Shown here: piece by piece, positions 30,970 through 39,370 of the stretch
Numbering within the stretch: the first letter of the stretch is position 1
Layout: every line of letters begins with the position of its first letter
Assembly: GCA_011050685.1 (NCBI GenBank)
Contig: DRFF01000144.1
Span: forward strand, 1 to 42,439
Origin: Aurantimonas coralicida
Lineage (GTDB): Bacteria > Pseudomonadota > Alphaproteobacteria > Rhizobiales > Rhizobiaceae
Direction: 5' to 3'
DNA: 42,439 bases
Made by a program: the position numbers and the translations under genes
Notes under the pieces: model-generated
Seen by the model: only the letters and a program-made list of their open reading frames with translations
Database searches by the model: none
What the model was told of the DNA's origin: nothing

Positions 30970-32420
30970 GCCGCGTGCTCCCGCAACTCAGCCGGACCGA
31001 GCGCGCGCCAGGCATCGCCGGCGCGGATCTCGTCCAGGGTCCATTGGTTCGCCGCCATCACCTCGGCCCAGCGCCGGCGCCCGTCCGGCCGCGGTGGATC
31101 CAGGACCGCGCGCAAGTCGGTGGCCGCCAGCGGGCGCGCCGCGCACGGCCCGGTGACGATCGCCGGCACCCCGGCGCAGAGCGCCTCGACGGCAGCGTTG
31201 GAGACATAGGTGACCAGGCACCAGGCGCCGGCCAGGTCGTCGGCCAAGGGCGCCAGATCGGCGCAGGCGCGCGGGCGCACCCGGAGCCGCCGCGGTGTCA
31301 AAGCCTCGAGCGCCGCGGTCACGTGGGCCGTCCAGGCCGCCGCGTCGAAGCCGAACAAACGCGCGAAGCCGGCGTCGGGCGGGCAGACCAGCACATGGTC
31401 GCCGCTTTCGCGCCAGGGCTTGATTTCGACCCCGAGGGCCTCGAGACGCTCCGGCGCACCACGCGGCCAGAGGCTGTCGCGGCCGTCGTGCTGGAAGCCG
31501 TCTCGGGTGACCCGGTAATAGCCCTGGCGCCCGAAATAAGCGTGGTCGGCGTAGTACCAGGTCCGCCCCTCGGCGCGCGCCTGGGCGATCAGGCCCCAGC
31601 GCCGCGGCGAGCCGAACAGCGCGATCGGCCCCGGGCGCAGGATGTCGGCCGCCTCGACCGCGCCGCCGCAGCCCGCCGCCCAGGCCGCGGCGAAGCGCGG
31701 GCTGCTATGCTCGCGATTTACCGCATAGGCGGTCGGGGTTTCGTTGCCCGGGAGGATCTCTGCGCGCGACCCCATCTCTTCTTCCTCTTCCGCAAGGACC
31801 GCGTCCAACGTCACGATCGGCCAGAGGTCCCAATGGCTCCCCGGGCTGGCGTTCAAGACCTCGACGCCGAGGTCGATAAGCGGCTGGACCGTGGTCGCCA
31901 AGTCGACCAGCTGCTCGTCCCAGCAGCCCGGCTTCGGCGCCTGCTTGTGCGGTGCGTGGTGATGGGCCCGGCCCTCGGAGTCGCGCCCCCCGTCGGCGCC
32001 CAGCAGCACGATCCGCTTGGCGCCCAAGAGGACGGCCAGGTTGATCGCGGCCTGCAGCGAGGTGCGCCGGACGCTGAGCGCGCGCGGGTCTGTGCTGATC
32101 GCGACCCCGCCGGCTTTGCCCGGAATCGGCGGGGCGACCTGGCGCAGGTGCAGCAGCCCGTCCCAGTCGATCGCGTCCGTGACCGTGACCACGCGCCCGC
32201 GCCACGCCTTCTCCAGCGCCGCCCGGTGCTCGTAGAGCCAGGGCCGGTCCGCCGAGCACAGGTAGTCGGCGAAGGGGTGGGCGATGTAGCTGGAATTGAC
32301 GGCGATCACGCGCCGACCCGCCAGGCGCTGAGCCCCTTGGCCCGCGAGCGACGGCCCGCCGCCCAAAATGAACACGGTCTCGCCCGGCCACGCCGGCGGG
32401 ACCGACCACTCGGTTGCCAT
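30966..32420 (-). CDS. DUF115/MptE-like domain fused to glycosyltransferase-like domain
   Basis: Residues 15-215 begin VFILGGGPSLAGQGAQRL and include AVNSSYIAHPFADYLCSAD and GAKRIVLLGADGG, the pattern of DUF115 (6-hydroxymethylpterin pyrophosphokinase MptE-like, also found in motility-associated glycosylation proteins). An acidic linker EEEEE follows. Residues 250-484 look like a GT-B or polysaccharide-type transferase half, with LADDLAGAWCLVTYVSNAAVEALCAGVPAIVTG near 395-435. It is the first gene of the modification cassette and starts 74 bases after the capsid gene, behind a hairpin. A glycosylation role is inferred. Confidence 0.7.
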   Translation of the reverse strand: MATEWSVPPAWPGETVFILGGGPSLAGQGAQRLAGRRVIAVNSSYIAHPFADYLCSADRPWLYEHRAALEKAWRGRVVTVTDAIDWDGLLHLRQVAPPIPGKAGGVAISTDPRALSVRRTSLQAAINLAVLLGAKRIVLLGADGGRDSEGRAHHHAPHKQAPKPGCWDEQLVDLATTVQPLIDLGVEVLNASPGSHWDLWPIVTLDAVLAEEEEEMGSRAEILPGNETPTAYAVNREHSSPRFAAAWAAGCGGAVEAADILRPGPIALFGSPRRWGLIAQARAEGRTWYYADHAYFGRQGYYRVTRDGFQHDGRDSLWPRGAPERLEALGVEIKPWRESGDHVLVCPPDAGFARLFGFDAAAWTAHVTAALEALTPRRLRVRPRACADLAPLADDLAGAWCLVTYVSNAAVEALCAGVPAIVTGPCAARPLAATDLRAVLDPPRPDGRRRWAEVMAANQWTLDEIRAGDAWRALGPAELREHAA

Positions 32421-32436
32421 GGTGCCTTCGGGTCAA

Positions 32437-32471
32437 ATGCCGAAGGGGCCCCGGCGGGGCCCCTCGGCATC
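32437..32471 (-). terminator. Hairpin after major capsid gene
   Basis: A long GC stem is formed by ATGCCGAAGGGGCCCC and GGGGCCCCTCGGCAT with a 3-base loop and one bulge. On the minus strand it is followed by TTTG only, so termination would be partial. It would allow high capsid expression with reduced read-through into the modification cassette. Confidence 0.6.
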
Positions 32472-32494
32472 GGTCACCGTGATCGCTAGGCCGA

Positions 32495-33511
32495 TCAGGT
32501 ACGCTTGCCCGGGACCAGGGACTGCGGCCGCGTGCAGAGATTGAGCGTGTTCATCTGCACTTCGAGCTCGACGCCCTTGTCGTTCGGCATCGGGAACTGC
32601 TTGGCCGTGAGCCGGCGGCCGAGCGTGTTCACCGTCTCGACGTAATCCGCCGGCGCGAAGTAGGTCCGAAACAAGTTGGGCACGCCGACCGGGAAGATGT
32701 GCGCCTTGTCGGTGTCGACGAAGTCCGTCGTGCCGACCTTGCCGCGATAGTTCTGCCAGACGATCCCGCCGAACTCGAAGGACCCGAACGACTGCCCGCC
32801 GTCGACGTAGCCGGTCCGCAGCTCCTTGGCCTCTGTTTGACGCAGGAACGTCTCGCGCACCTCCGTGTTCGCGATCAAGTCGTCGTAGAAATTGTCGCCG
32901 GTGAAGGCGTGAACGCCGGTGAACGGTACGCCCTCGAGGATGCCCGCGATCTGCCGGATGACTTTGCCGCAGGCCCTGCGCAGCGCGCCCGCGGCGGGAC
33001 TCGCGTTGTCCAGATCGAAGTTGATCTCGGTTTCCTGGGTCACGCCGAACAGCTCGAACAGGTTCAGCGTCGTATTGTCGGCGTAGGTGACGATCCCCTT
33101 GACTGCGCCGATGCGCGAGAACTCCTGGGTCGCCTCGAGCGACTGCGAGTGGACCGCGACACGCTCCGAGACCTGGCCCATGACCGACTCGAGCGCGGTT
33201 TCGGACCCCCATTGGCGCACGCCCTGGACCTCCTCGGCCATGATCGCGTCGTCGATCTCGAAATGCGGGACCACCACGCTGCGTAAGTTCCGCTTGCGCT
33301 TGTCGATCGTCGTACCCGGGCCGCCGCGCGGGGTGGGCGCGACCAGGACCAGGATGCCATCGCGCTCCTCGAGCGCGATAGAGGTCGCCGGAACGCCGCT
33401 CTCCACGAACAAGTTCATGCTCCCGATCAGGCCGGGAACGAACTTGAGCTTGTTGATTGCGTCCGTCAGTGGGACGAGGCTGAAGGCGTCGTCCGTGAAG
33501 ATGTCGAGCAT
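32495..33511 (-). CDS. Major capsid protein (lambda gpE family)
   Basis: ATG 33511 follows AAGGA. The 338-residue protein matches the phage major capsid protein E pattern: MLDIFTDDAFSLVPLTDAINKLKF, TTSIALEERDG-like TSIALEERDGILVLVAP, RNLRSVVVPHFEIDDAIMAEEVQGVRQWGSE and FTGVHAFTGDNFYDDLIAN. HIFPVGVPNLFRTYFAPADYVETVNTLG lies near the C-terminus. It forms the icosahedral shell (HK97 fold). It follows the decoration protein gene, as in lambda. Confidence 0.95.
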   Translation of the reverse strand: MLDIFTDDAFSLVPLTDAINKLKFVPGLIGSMNLFVESGVPATSIALEERDGILVLVAPTPRGGPGTTIDKRKRNLRSVVVPHFEIDDAIMAEEVQGVRQWGSETALESVMGQVSERVAVHSQSLEATQEFSRIGAVKGIVTYADNTTLNLFELFGVTQETEINFDLDNASPAAGALRRACGKVIRQIAGILEGVPFTGVHAFTGDNFYDDLIANTEVRETFLRQTEAKELRTGYVDGGQSFGSFEFGGIVWQNYRGKVGTTDFVDTDKAHIFPVGVPNLFRTYFAPADYVETVNTLGRRLTAKQFPMPNDKGVELEVQMNTLNLCTRPQSLVPGKRT

Positions 33512-33571
33512 GATTCCTTACTCCGTTTCTCGCCGGCCGACGCCGGGGGACACTTGGCGCGCGGTGTCGAG

Positions 33572-33958
33572 CTAGCGCGCGATGATGAAGAGCTTGGCGA
33601 GGCTGGCGTTGACCGCCGCCTTCTCCCCGCCGGCCGTCGATTCGGCCGGATAGGTCAGGAGGTTGTTGTTGACCTCCGCGAGGCGCGCGATGTACGCGGC
33701 CGCGACATCCGCGTCCGCTCCGGTGGCGCTCGCGTCGATCGCGTCGATCACGATGCCGGCAACCTCGGTCTGAACGTCGCCGGCGGACGTCAGGTTGCCG
33801 TCGGCGGCGATCAGCTTGCCGGCGCCGTCCTTCTGGACGACCTCGCCGACCTTGAGCTTCTGCCCCTTGAGGACGGTGCCGTTGTCGCGCGAGATACCGC
33901 CCGGTCCCTCGGACAGGATGAATTCCGCCGTGTGGCGGGCTTCGGTTTTAACGAGCAT
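33572..33958 (-). CDS. Head decoration protein (lambda gpD family)
   Basis: A strong GGAGG lies 7 bases before ATG 33958. The 128-residue product (EARHTAEFILSEGPGGISRDNGTVL... GQKLKVGEVVQK... TEVAGIVIDAIDAS... AEVNNNLLTYP) matches the HDPD family. Trimers of this protein stabilise the expanded capsid. It is directly upstream of the major capsid gene. Confidence 0.92.
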   Translation of the reverse strand: MLVKTEARHTAEFILSEGPGGISRDNGTVLKGQKLKVGEVVQKDGAGKLIAADGNLTSAGDVQTEVAGIVIDAIDASATGADADVAAAYIARLAEVNNNLLTYPAESTAGGEKAAVNASLAKLFIIAR

Positions 33959-33974
33959 GATGGTTCCTCCGATT

Positions 33975-34004
33975 CAAGCCCCGCGCGATCTCGCGCGGGG
34001 CTTG
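33975..34004 (-). promoter_or_regulatory. Perfect 14-bp hairpin before decoration gene
   Basis: CAAGCCCCGCGCGA and its exact complement are separated by 2 bases. No T-run follows. It lies between the scaffold candidate and the decoration gene and may stabilise the abundant capsid mRNA or attenuate transcription. Confidence 0.6.
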
Positions 34005-34025
34005 GATTACGCAAAAGGGGTCGGG

Positions 34026-34529
34026 TTACGCCGGGGTCCCGGGTGAGAAACGCGCGTTGGTGCGCGCCACGGCCTTGTCCCACAGCGCCGCCGTGGTGCG
34101 ACCCGAATCCGGGCCGGTGTGCCCGGCGATCTCGGCGGCCGAGGAGGCGCTGGCGCGCTGCCCGAGCAGCGTCTTGCGCACGTCGGCGACGGAGACGTTC
34201 TTGGCGATGAACTCGGCCGCCAGTTCCGCCTTGCCGGCAAGCGTGCAGAGGTCGGCCACCTCGCGGGCGTAGCCGCGCAATTCGCGCGCCGCCTTGCGCT
34301 CCGCCTTGGCGGCCAGACGCCGGGCGTCTTTCTTGGAGAACGGCTCGTCCTCGTCGTCGTCGTCCTCGTCGTCCTCGTCCTCGTCTTCCTCCTGCGCCTT
34401 CGCAGCCTCGGCTTCGGCGGCCTCGGCTTCGGCGGCGGCCTTCATCTCGTCTTCGTCTTCCTCGGCCTTGGCGTCGTCATCGTCGGCCCGCTTGCCGCGC
34501 AGGCCGATCCCTGCGAGTGGGTTTCGCAT
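34026..34529 (-). CDS. Acidic assembly/scaffold candidate (167 aa)
   Basis: AGGAAG precedes ATG 34529. Residues 17-62 are almost entirely Asp, Glu, Ala and Lys, followed by a basic helix and RELRGYAREVADLCTLAGKAELAAEFIAKNVSVADVRKTLLGQ. The latter segment normally forms the C-terminus of phage S49 head proteases. In lambda the scaffold Nu3 is nested in the protease C-terminus; here that part seems to be a separate gene. The capsid scaffold role is inferred from position and composition. Confidence 0.65.
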   Translation of the reverse strand: MRNPLAGIGLRGKRADDDDAKAEEDEDEMKAAAEAEAAEAEAAKAQEEDEDEDDEDDDDEDEPFSKKDARRLAAKAERKAARELRGYAREVADLCTLAGKAELAAEFIAKNVSVADVRKTLLGQRASASSAAEIAGHTGPDSGRTTAALWDKAVARTNARFSPGTPA

Positions 34530-34552
34530 CGTGCTTCCTTTCGTTTTCGGGT

Positions 34553-35485
34553 TCAGCCCGTGGGGAGCAGGGCCACAGTCTCCGCGCGCGCCAGGCGCGC
34601 CGCGAATTCGTCGATAACTTCGTCCTCGGAGGCGACCGCATCGATCAGCCCGGCGGTCTCGCCCGCCGCGCCCATGAAGACGCGGGCCTCGGTATCAAGC
34701 ACCGCGGCCGCGGTCATCCCGCGGTTGCGCGCTACCTTGCCCGCGAACAGGTTGCGGATCTCGTCGACTTCGGCTTGGAATCCCGCCTCCACGCCCTCGG
34801 GCAAGGGCTCGAAGGGGTGGCCGTCGACCTTGTGGGCGCCGGCATGGATCAACGTCACCGTCAGCCCCTCGATGTCGAGGGCGCGGGACATATCGACGTG
34901 CACCATGACGACGCCGATCGAGCCGGTGTCGGCGGTCGGCGGCGCGATCACCACGTTCGCAGCGGACGCCAGCCAGTAGGCGGCGCTGGTCGCCATCTCG
35001 TTGACCAGGGCCCAGATCGGTTTCGCCTCGCGCGCCAGGAAGATCGCCTCGGCGGCGCCGTCGGCGCCGAAGACCTCGCCGCCCGGGGAATCGAAGTCGA
35101 GCAGGGTGCCCTTCACCGCCGGGTCTTCGGCGGCGGCGAGCACCTTGAGCTTGATCGCGTTGTAGCCGGTCATGCCCGAGTGCGGGTTCAGGTGGCCGAA
35201 GCGGTGCACCAATTCGCCTTCGATGGGAATGTGCGCGATGCCCGTCGACTCGTCGAAAGCGAACAGTCGGCCGCCTCGCTCGCTGCCATCGCACTCGTGG
35301 TCGTCAAACGCAGCCGCCGGCGGCGAGAGCGGCGCGGCAAGGTCGAGCGCCACGCCGGATGCGTCCAGGACCCGCGCGATGCCGAGGCGCGGCGCGATCG
35401 CGCCGAGCACGGCCAACGCGCCGCGTTCGCTGATAAGATGCGGCTTGCCAAGCAGGCGCCGCGACCAGAACGGAAGGTGGGTCAT
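34553..35485 (-). CDS. Head maturation protease, S49 family (lambda gpC-like)
   Basis: The 310-residue product shows the SppA-type elements FDSPGGEV (131-138), EMATSAAYWLAS with nucleophile Ser167, and TGSIGVV (188-193). AGAHKVDGHPFEPL carries the general base Lys219. It cleaves scaffold and portal or capsid termini during head maturation. Its start overlaps the portal stop by 4 bases. It ends soon after the protease core, without the usual C-terminal scaffold region, which appears as the next gene. Confidence 0.92.
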   Translation of the reverse strand: MTHLPFWSRRLLGKPHLISERGALAVLGAIAPRLGIARVLDASGVALDLAAPLSPPAAAFDDHECDGSERGGRLFAFDESTGIAHIPIEGELVHRFGHLNPHSGMTGYNAIKLKVLAAAEDPAVKGTLLDFDSPGGEVFGADGAAEAIFLAREAKPIWALVNEMATSAAYWLASAANVVIAPPTADTGSIGVVMVHVDMSRALDIEGLTVTLIHAGAHKVDGHPFEPLPEGVEAGFQAEVDEIRNLFAGKVARNRGMTAAAVLDTEARVFMGAAGETAGLIDAVASEDEVIDEFAARLARAETVALLPTG

Positions 35486-37062
35486 TCTTCCTCACCTTCC
35501 TTTTCCTCGGGCGCGTCTTCCGGCGGGTTGAGGACGGCGGCTTCCTCGGTCGGATCGGGCAGCGCCGAGCCCGCAGGCTTGGCTTGGGTCGCGCCGGTCA
35601 GGCTGACCGCACTCGGATCGGAATCGAGCACCAGGCCGAGGCCGTCGCCGCGTTTCTTGTCCTCGGCAATCTCGCGGTCGATCTCCTCGATGTCGTCACC
35701 GCGCGCGGCGATGACCCGCGCCCGGCTGGTCATGCCGGCGCGGATCTCGCGGACCGCGGCTTTCTGTTCCTTCTCCGGGTCGACCCATTGCCAGCCCTGG
35801 CCGATCCACTGGACCCGCTGATAGGCGCCGCGGTCGGCCAGGAAGTCGCTGGCGTCGATGACGCCCGCGAGCGCCGCCTGTTCGAGCCAGAGCCGCCAGA
35901 CCGGGCGGTTGAGTTGGCGGACCGGCGTGGCCTGCTGGAACTGCTCGATACCGCGGCGGAATTCCAGGAGGCCGGCGCGGATCGAGGAGAAGTTGACGTC
36001 CGAGAGATCGCCGGTCGCCTGTTCGTAGGTGACCCCGGCGCCGGCGGCGGCCGCGCGCAAGTTCCACTTCATGAAGGGATCGTAGGTCGTGCCGACTTCC
36101 GCCGGGGCGGCGAACGTGATCTCGGACCCGGCGGGCAGTATCGACATCAAGCCGGGCTCAAACGCCGGAGCCTCCCAGCCATCCTTGTCGGGCGCGCGCT
36201 CCACCAGCGGGACGTGGTCGACGTCCAGCCCCGGCGTGATGAAGCCGGCGAACAGCGCCGTCACTTTTTTGCGCACCAGCTCGGCGTCCTCATACTGGTC
36301 GAGGTCATGGAGACGCGCGAGCACGGCGGCGAGGCGCGGCGCGCCGCGCACCTGGCCCGGACGCTGGCGCTCGAAGACGTGCAGGATCTCGGCCGCCGGC
36401 ACCCGCTCGAGCTCCAGGCCGCGCGGCCGTGCGCTGAGGAACTCGCCCGGGTGCTCCCGATACATATGGTACGCGACGCGGCGGCCCTGGGCGTCGAACT
36501 CGACGCCGGCGATGACGATGTTCCGTCCCGGAAGCAAGCGGTTCTCGAATAGCGGGACGTGGTCGGCCTCGATGACCTGAAGCTGTAGCGGCACCTCCGG
36601 CCCCTCACCCAGGCGGCGCGGGCGGAGCCGGACGAAGGTCTCGCCGGATTCGAAGAGCCCACGCACGACCAGCGCCTGTTGCGCGTAGAAATTGCCCACG
36701 CCTTCCGTGTCCGACTCATCGGTCCAGTCGAGCCAGGCCGCATGCAGGGTCTCGCGCACCGCCTCTCTGGGGTGTTTGGACTTCGGCTTGATGCCGGTCC
36801 CGATCGCGTTGGCGACGAAAGAACTGATGATCTGGCCGGCCCAGGGGTTCTTGCGGATCTGGTCGCGCGCGCGGTTGCGCAGCGTGGCGACGTGGCCGAT
36901 CAGCGCCGTGTTGACGCCCGACGACGTGGCCAGCCAGCTGCTCTGCCGCCGGCTGGTGCCGGCGCCCGCGTCGTAGGCCGGAAGCGGCTTGGAGGCACTG
37001 GCGCCTGGTTGGAATCCGGGCTTGAACGTGACCCGCCCGATGTAGCAGTTGGGGTTCATCAC
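35482..37062 (-). CDS. Portal protein (lambda gpB family)
   Basis: The 526-residue product has family elements LATSSGVNTALIGHVATLRNRARDQIRKNPWAGQIISSFVANAIGTGI near the N-terminus, GNFYAQQALVVRGLFESGETFVRL and LQVIEADHVP. GVEFDAQGRRVAYHMY and LSDVNFSSIRAGLLEFRRGIEQFQ follow. It forms the dodecameric portal for DNA entry and tail attachment. The C-terminus is Glu-rich. It overlaps gpW by 4 bases. Confidence 0.94.
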   Translation of the reverse strand: MMNPNCYIGRVTFKPGFQPGASASKPLPAYDAGAGTSRRQSSWLATSSGVNTALIGHVATLRNRARDQIRKNPWAGQIISSFVANAIGTGIKPKSKHPREAVRETLHAAWLDWTDESDTEGVGNFYAQQALVVRGLFESGETFVRLRPRRLGEGPEVPLQLQVIEADHVPLFENRLLPGRNIVIAGVEFDAQGRRVAYHMYREHPGEFLSARPRGLELERVPAAEILHVFERQRPGQVRGAPRLAAVLARLHDLDQYEDAELVRKKVTALFAGFITPGLDVDHVPLVERAPDKDGWEAPAFEPGLMSILPAGSEITFAAPAEVGTTYDPFMKWNLRAAAAGAGVTYEQATGDLSDVNFSSIRAGLLEFRRGIEQFQQATPVRQLNRPVWRLWLEQAALAGVIDASDFLADRGAYQRVQWIGQGWQWVDPEKEQKAAVREIRAGMTSRARVIAARGDDIEEIDREIAEDKKRGDGLGLVLDSDPSAVSLTGATQAKPAGSALPDPTEEAAVLNPPEDAPEEKEGEEE

Positions 37063-37274
37063 CAGCCCTTGTTGAGTTGCGGATAGATGCCCTTGGTGGT
37101 CTCCGTGCCCTCGAGCTCGGCGATCTCTCGGGCCAGCGCTTCGAGCCGGCGCGCCATTTCCTCGGCGGTGCGGTAGGTCACCTGCTTGTCGCCCTCGCGC
37201 AACGACAGCACGCCCGAATCGAGCGCCGCCTGGAGATCGTCGCGACGGGTCTTGAGTTGGGCCAGAGTCGCCAT
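37059..37274 (-). CDS. gpW-like head-tail joining protein
   Basis: The 71-residue product (MATLAQLKTRRDDLQAALDSGVL... DKQVTYRTAEEMARRLEALAREIAELEG) matches the gpW pattern of two helices with a beta hairpin. gpW plugs the portal and is needed for tail attachment. It lies between the terminase large subunit and portal genes, exactly as in lambda. Confidence 0.85.
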   Translation of the reverse strand: MATLAQLKTRRDDLQAALDSGVLSLREGDKQVTYRTAEEMARRLEALAREIAELEGTETTKGIYPQLNKGW

Positions 37275-37285
37275 GAGCTCCCCCC

Positions 37286-39370
37286 TCAGTTCATCCAGCG
37301 CGAGCGCGTGGAGGTGGCGGCGTCCGCCGGGTCGCGGCCGGGTTCGGGTGCGGGCGTCTTCTCGCCAGCCTTGGCGGCCGCGGCCACCGGCGTCGGTGCC
37401 CAGAGTTCGGCCAGGTCGCGCTGGACCTGGTCCGGCGGCGCGCCGCGCTCCTGCGCGATGCGGGCCCAGTCCTCACGGCTCAGGTTGTCGAGGCGCAGGT
37501 GCGCGGCCAGGGCCCGGGCGCCGACGAAGATGTCCAGCTGCTCGTTGGCCTGGCCCTTGATCTTGCGCCACTCGCGGCGCAGACCGCCCTTGACCTCGAC
37601 CTGCACGATGTATTCAGCGGTCAGTTGCTTGAAGAATTCCAGGTCGCAGGCGTCCGGGTAGTGCAGGCAGCCGAGCGGCCAGTTGCCGTCCTCGTCCGGC
37701 CCCTCGATGGTCTTGCGCGCGGCGGCATAGAGCCAGGATTTCAGCGACCAGGTACCGGTCGGCCAGAGCATGACGCCGCGCGCGAGGCGCTTGCCGCGAA
37801 ACGACACGCTCATGCGCTTGGGCGTGCCGATCGGCGGGTGCAGGTGGCCGCCGCGGCCGTCGAGCGCGTAGACCCGCTCGCGCTTGCGGCAGAACAGATA
37901 GACCATGTTGGAGAGATACCCGGCGTCGACCCCGAAGGCCTCGACCGGCCAGCGGCGGCCCTGCCAGTCCTCGTATTCGCGCGCCACCACCTTGTCGAGC
38001 CCGGCCCAGGTCTCGACTTGCGCCGGGTCGCCCAGGATCACGCCCTTGTCGACCAGCCAGGCGGTCATGCCGATGCCCCAGGCGTAGATGCCATATTCGA
38101 TGCGGTTGATCTGGACGTCGGCCATGCCGGTCAGCACCAGGCCGCCGGGCGGTATCTTGCCGAGCGGATAGGGCTCGACGCGCGCCACCAGCTTCTCGAA
38201 GTCCGGCGCCTCGCCGCTCTCCTCGTATGGCTCGCCGAGGACTTGCTGCGTGAAGGTCTTTTCCTTGAAGGGGTCGCCCTTCGACTCGAGGCGCTCGGCG
38301 ACGATCTCGTCCCAATCGGTAAAGGGACTGTACGCTTGCCAGATCGCAAAGCCCGGTTGCCGGCCGTTGCTGGCGCGCGCTCGATAGCGCTCGAGGTCTT
38401 TCGGCTCGATAACCGGGCCCGGCACGTCCGTCGCCTCGCCGTCCTCGTCATCGTCGACGTAAGTCTTCACCCATGCCCCGGCCGCGACCATGGCGCGCTT
38501 GTCGTGGTGCTCGATCACGCAGCCATTGGCGGCGCAGACGAAATGGGCGCCGAACGGCGGGCGCTTCTTCTTCCATTTGAGATTTTCAAACCGGAGAGTC
38601 TGGAACGTGCCGCACTGAGGGCAGGGAACATAATAGCGGCGCTGATCGGATCGCTCATATTTCGCCGAGATCCGACAGCTGCCCGTGAGGTCCGGCGTCG
38701 ACGAATAATAGCGCTTCTGGCCGCGGAGCGACCACGCGGTCAAGCGCTTCTCGACTTGGGCCAGCGGATCCCCGCGGTTGCCGGCGTCCTGCGGCCAGCC
38801 CGAGATCTCCTCGGCGATAAGAACGCGCGCGGAGATCATCTGCAGCCCGACCGAACTATTCGCCCCGACCAGCTGGGCGAACCCGCCGGCGAACCGCTTG
38901 AAAGCCATGGTCGAGCCGGACTCGTCCCGGCTCCGTTGCGCGCGCACCTTGGAGCGTAGCGCCGGCGTCGTTTCGATCGTCGGCGTCAGTTTGACTCGGT
39001 CGTACTTGACCGCCTCGTCGATCGTCGGAAGCACGATGACGACGGGACAGGGCTGTCGATCGACCAAATAGCCGAACAGGTTGACTCCGATCTCGGTGCC
39101 GCCGATCTGGTGACTCTTCTTGAAGATTACGTCGCGACATGGATCCTTGAACGAGAGACACTCCATCGGCTCGACAGCGTAGGGAACAAGGTCGTTCTTC
39201 CACTCGCCGGGATAGGGTGATCCGCTTTCCGGCGACACGATCCGGCTGGCCTCGGCCCACTCGGCGACGCTCAGCACCGGCGGCGGGTCGATCGCCGGCG
39301 CGAAGACGCGGGCGAAGACGGCACCGCCGGCGACGATGCCGGCCCAAGCCTTAGACCTCGGCGAACGCAA
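37286..39370 (-). CDS. Terminase large subunit (GpA family)
   Basis: No ATG is suitably placed; a TTG at 39370 overlapping the small subunit by 20 bases gives 694 residues, the normal size. Walker A-like KKSHQIGGTE is at 84-93 and Walker B VLIAEE at 183-188. A zinc site is formed by Cys250, 253, 279 and 284. Nuclease carboxylates are seen at Asp418 (GMADVQ), Asp482 (GVDAGY) and in YPDACD. It packages DNA into proheads and cuts the concatemer. The GpA type suggests cos-style packaging. The start is the uncertain part. Confidence 0.92.
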   Translation of the reverse strand: MRSPRSKAWAGIVAGGAVFARVFAPAIDPPPVLSVAEWAEASRIVSPESGSPYPGEWKNDLVPYAVEPMECLSFKDPCRDVIFKKSHQIGGTEIGVNLFGYLVDRQPCPVVIVLPTIDEAVKYDRVKLTPTIETTPALRSKVRAQRSRDESGSTMAFKRFAGGFAQLVGANSSVGLQMISARVLIAEEISGWPQDAGNRGDPLAQVEKRLTAWSLRGQKRYYSSTPDLTGSCRISAKYERSDQRRYYVPCPQCGTFQTLRFENLKWKKKRPPFGAHFVCAANGCVIEHHDKRAMVAAGAWVKTYVDDDEDGEATDVPGPVIEPKDLERYRARASNGRQPGFAIWQAYSPFTDWDEIVAERLESKGDPFKEKTFTQQVLGEPYEESGEAPDFEKLVARVEPYPLGKIPPGGLVLTGMADVQINRIEYGIYAWGIGMTAWLVDKGVILGDPAQVETWAGLDKVVAREYEDWQGRRWPVEAFGVDAGYLSNMVYLFCRKRERVYALDGRGGHLHPPIGTPKRMSVSFRGKRLARGVMLWPTGTWSLKSWLYAAARKTIEGPDEDGNWPLGCLHYPDACDLEFFKQLTAEYIVQVEVKGGLRREWRKIKGQANEQLDIFVGARALAAHLRLDNLSREDWARIAQERGAPPDQVQRDLAELWAPTPVAAAAKAGEKTPAPEPGRDPADAATSTRSRWMN

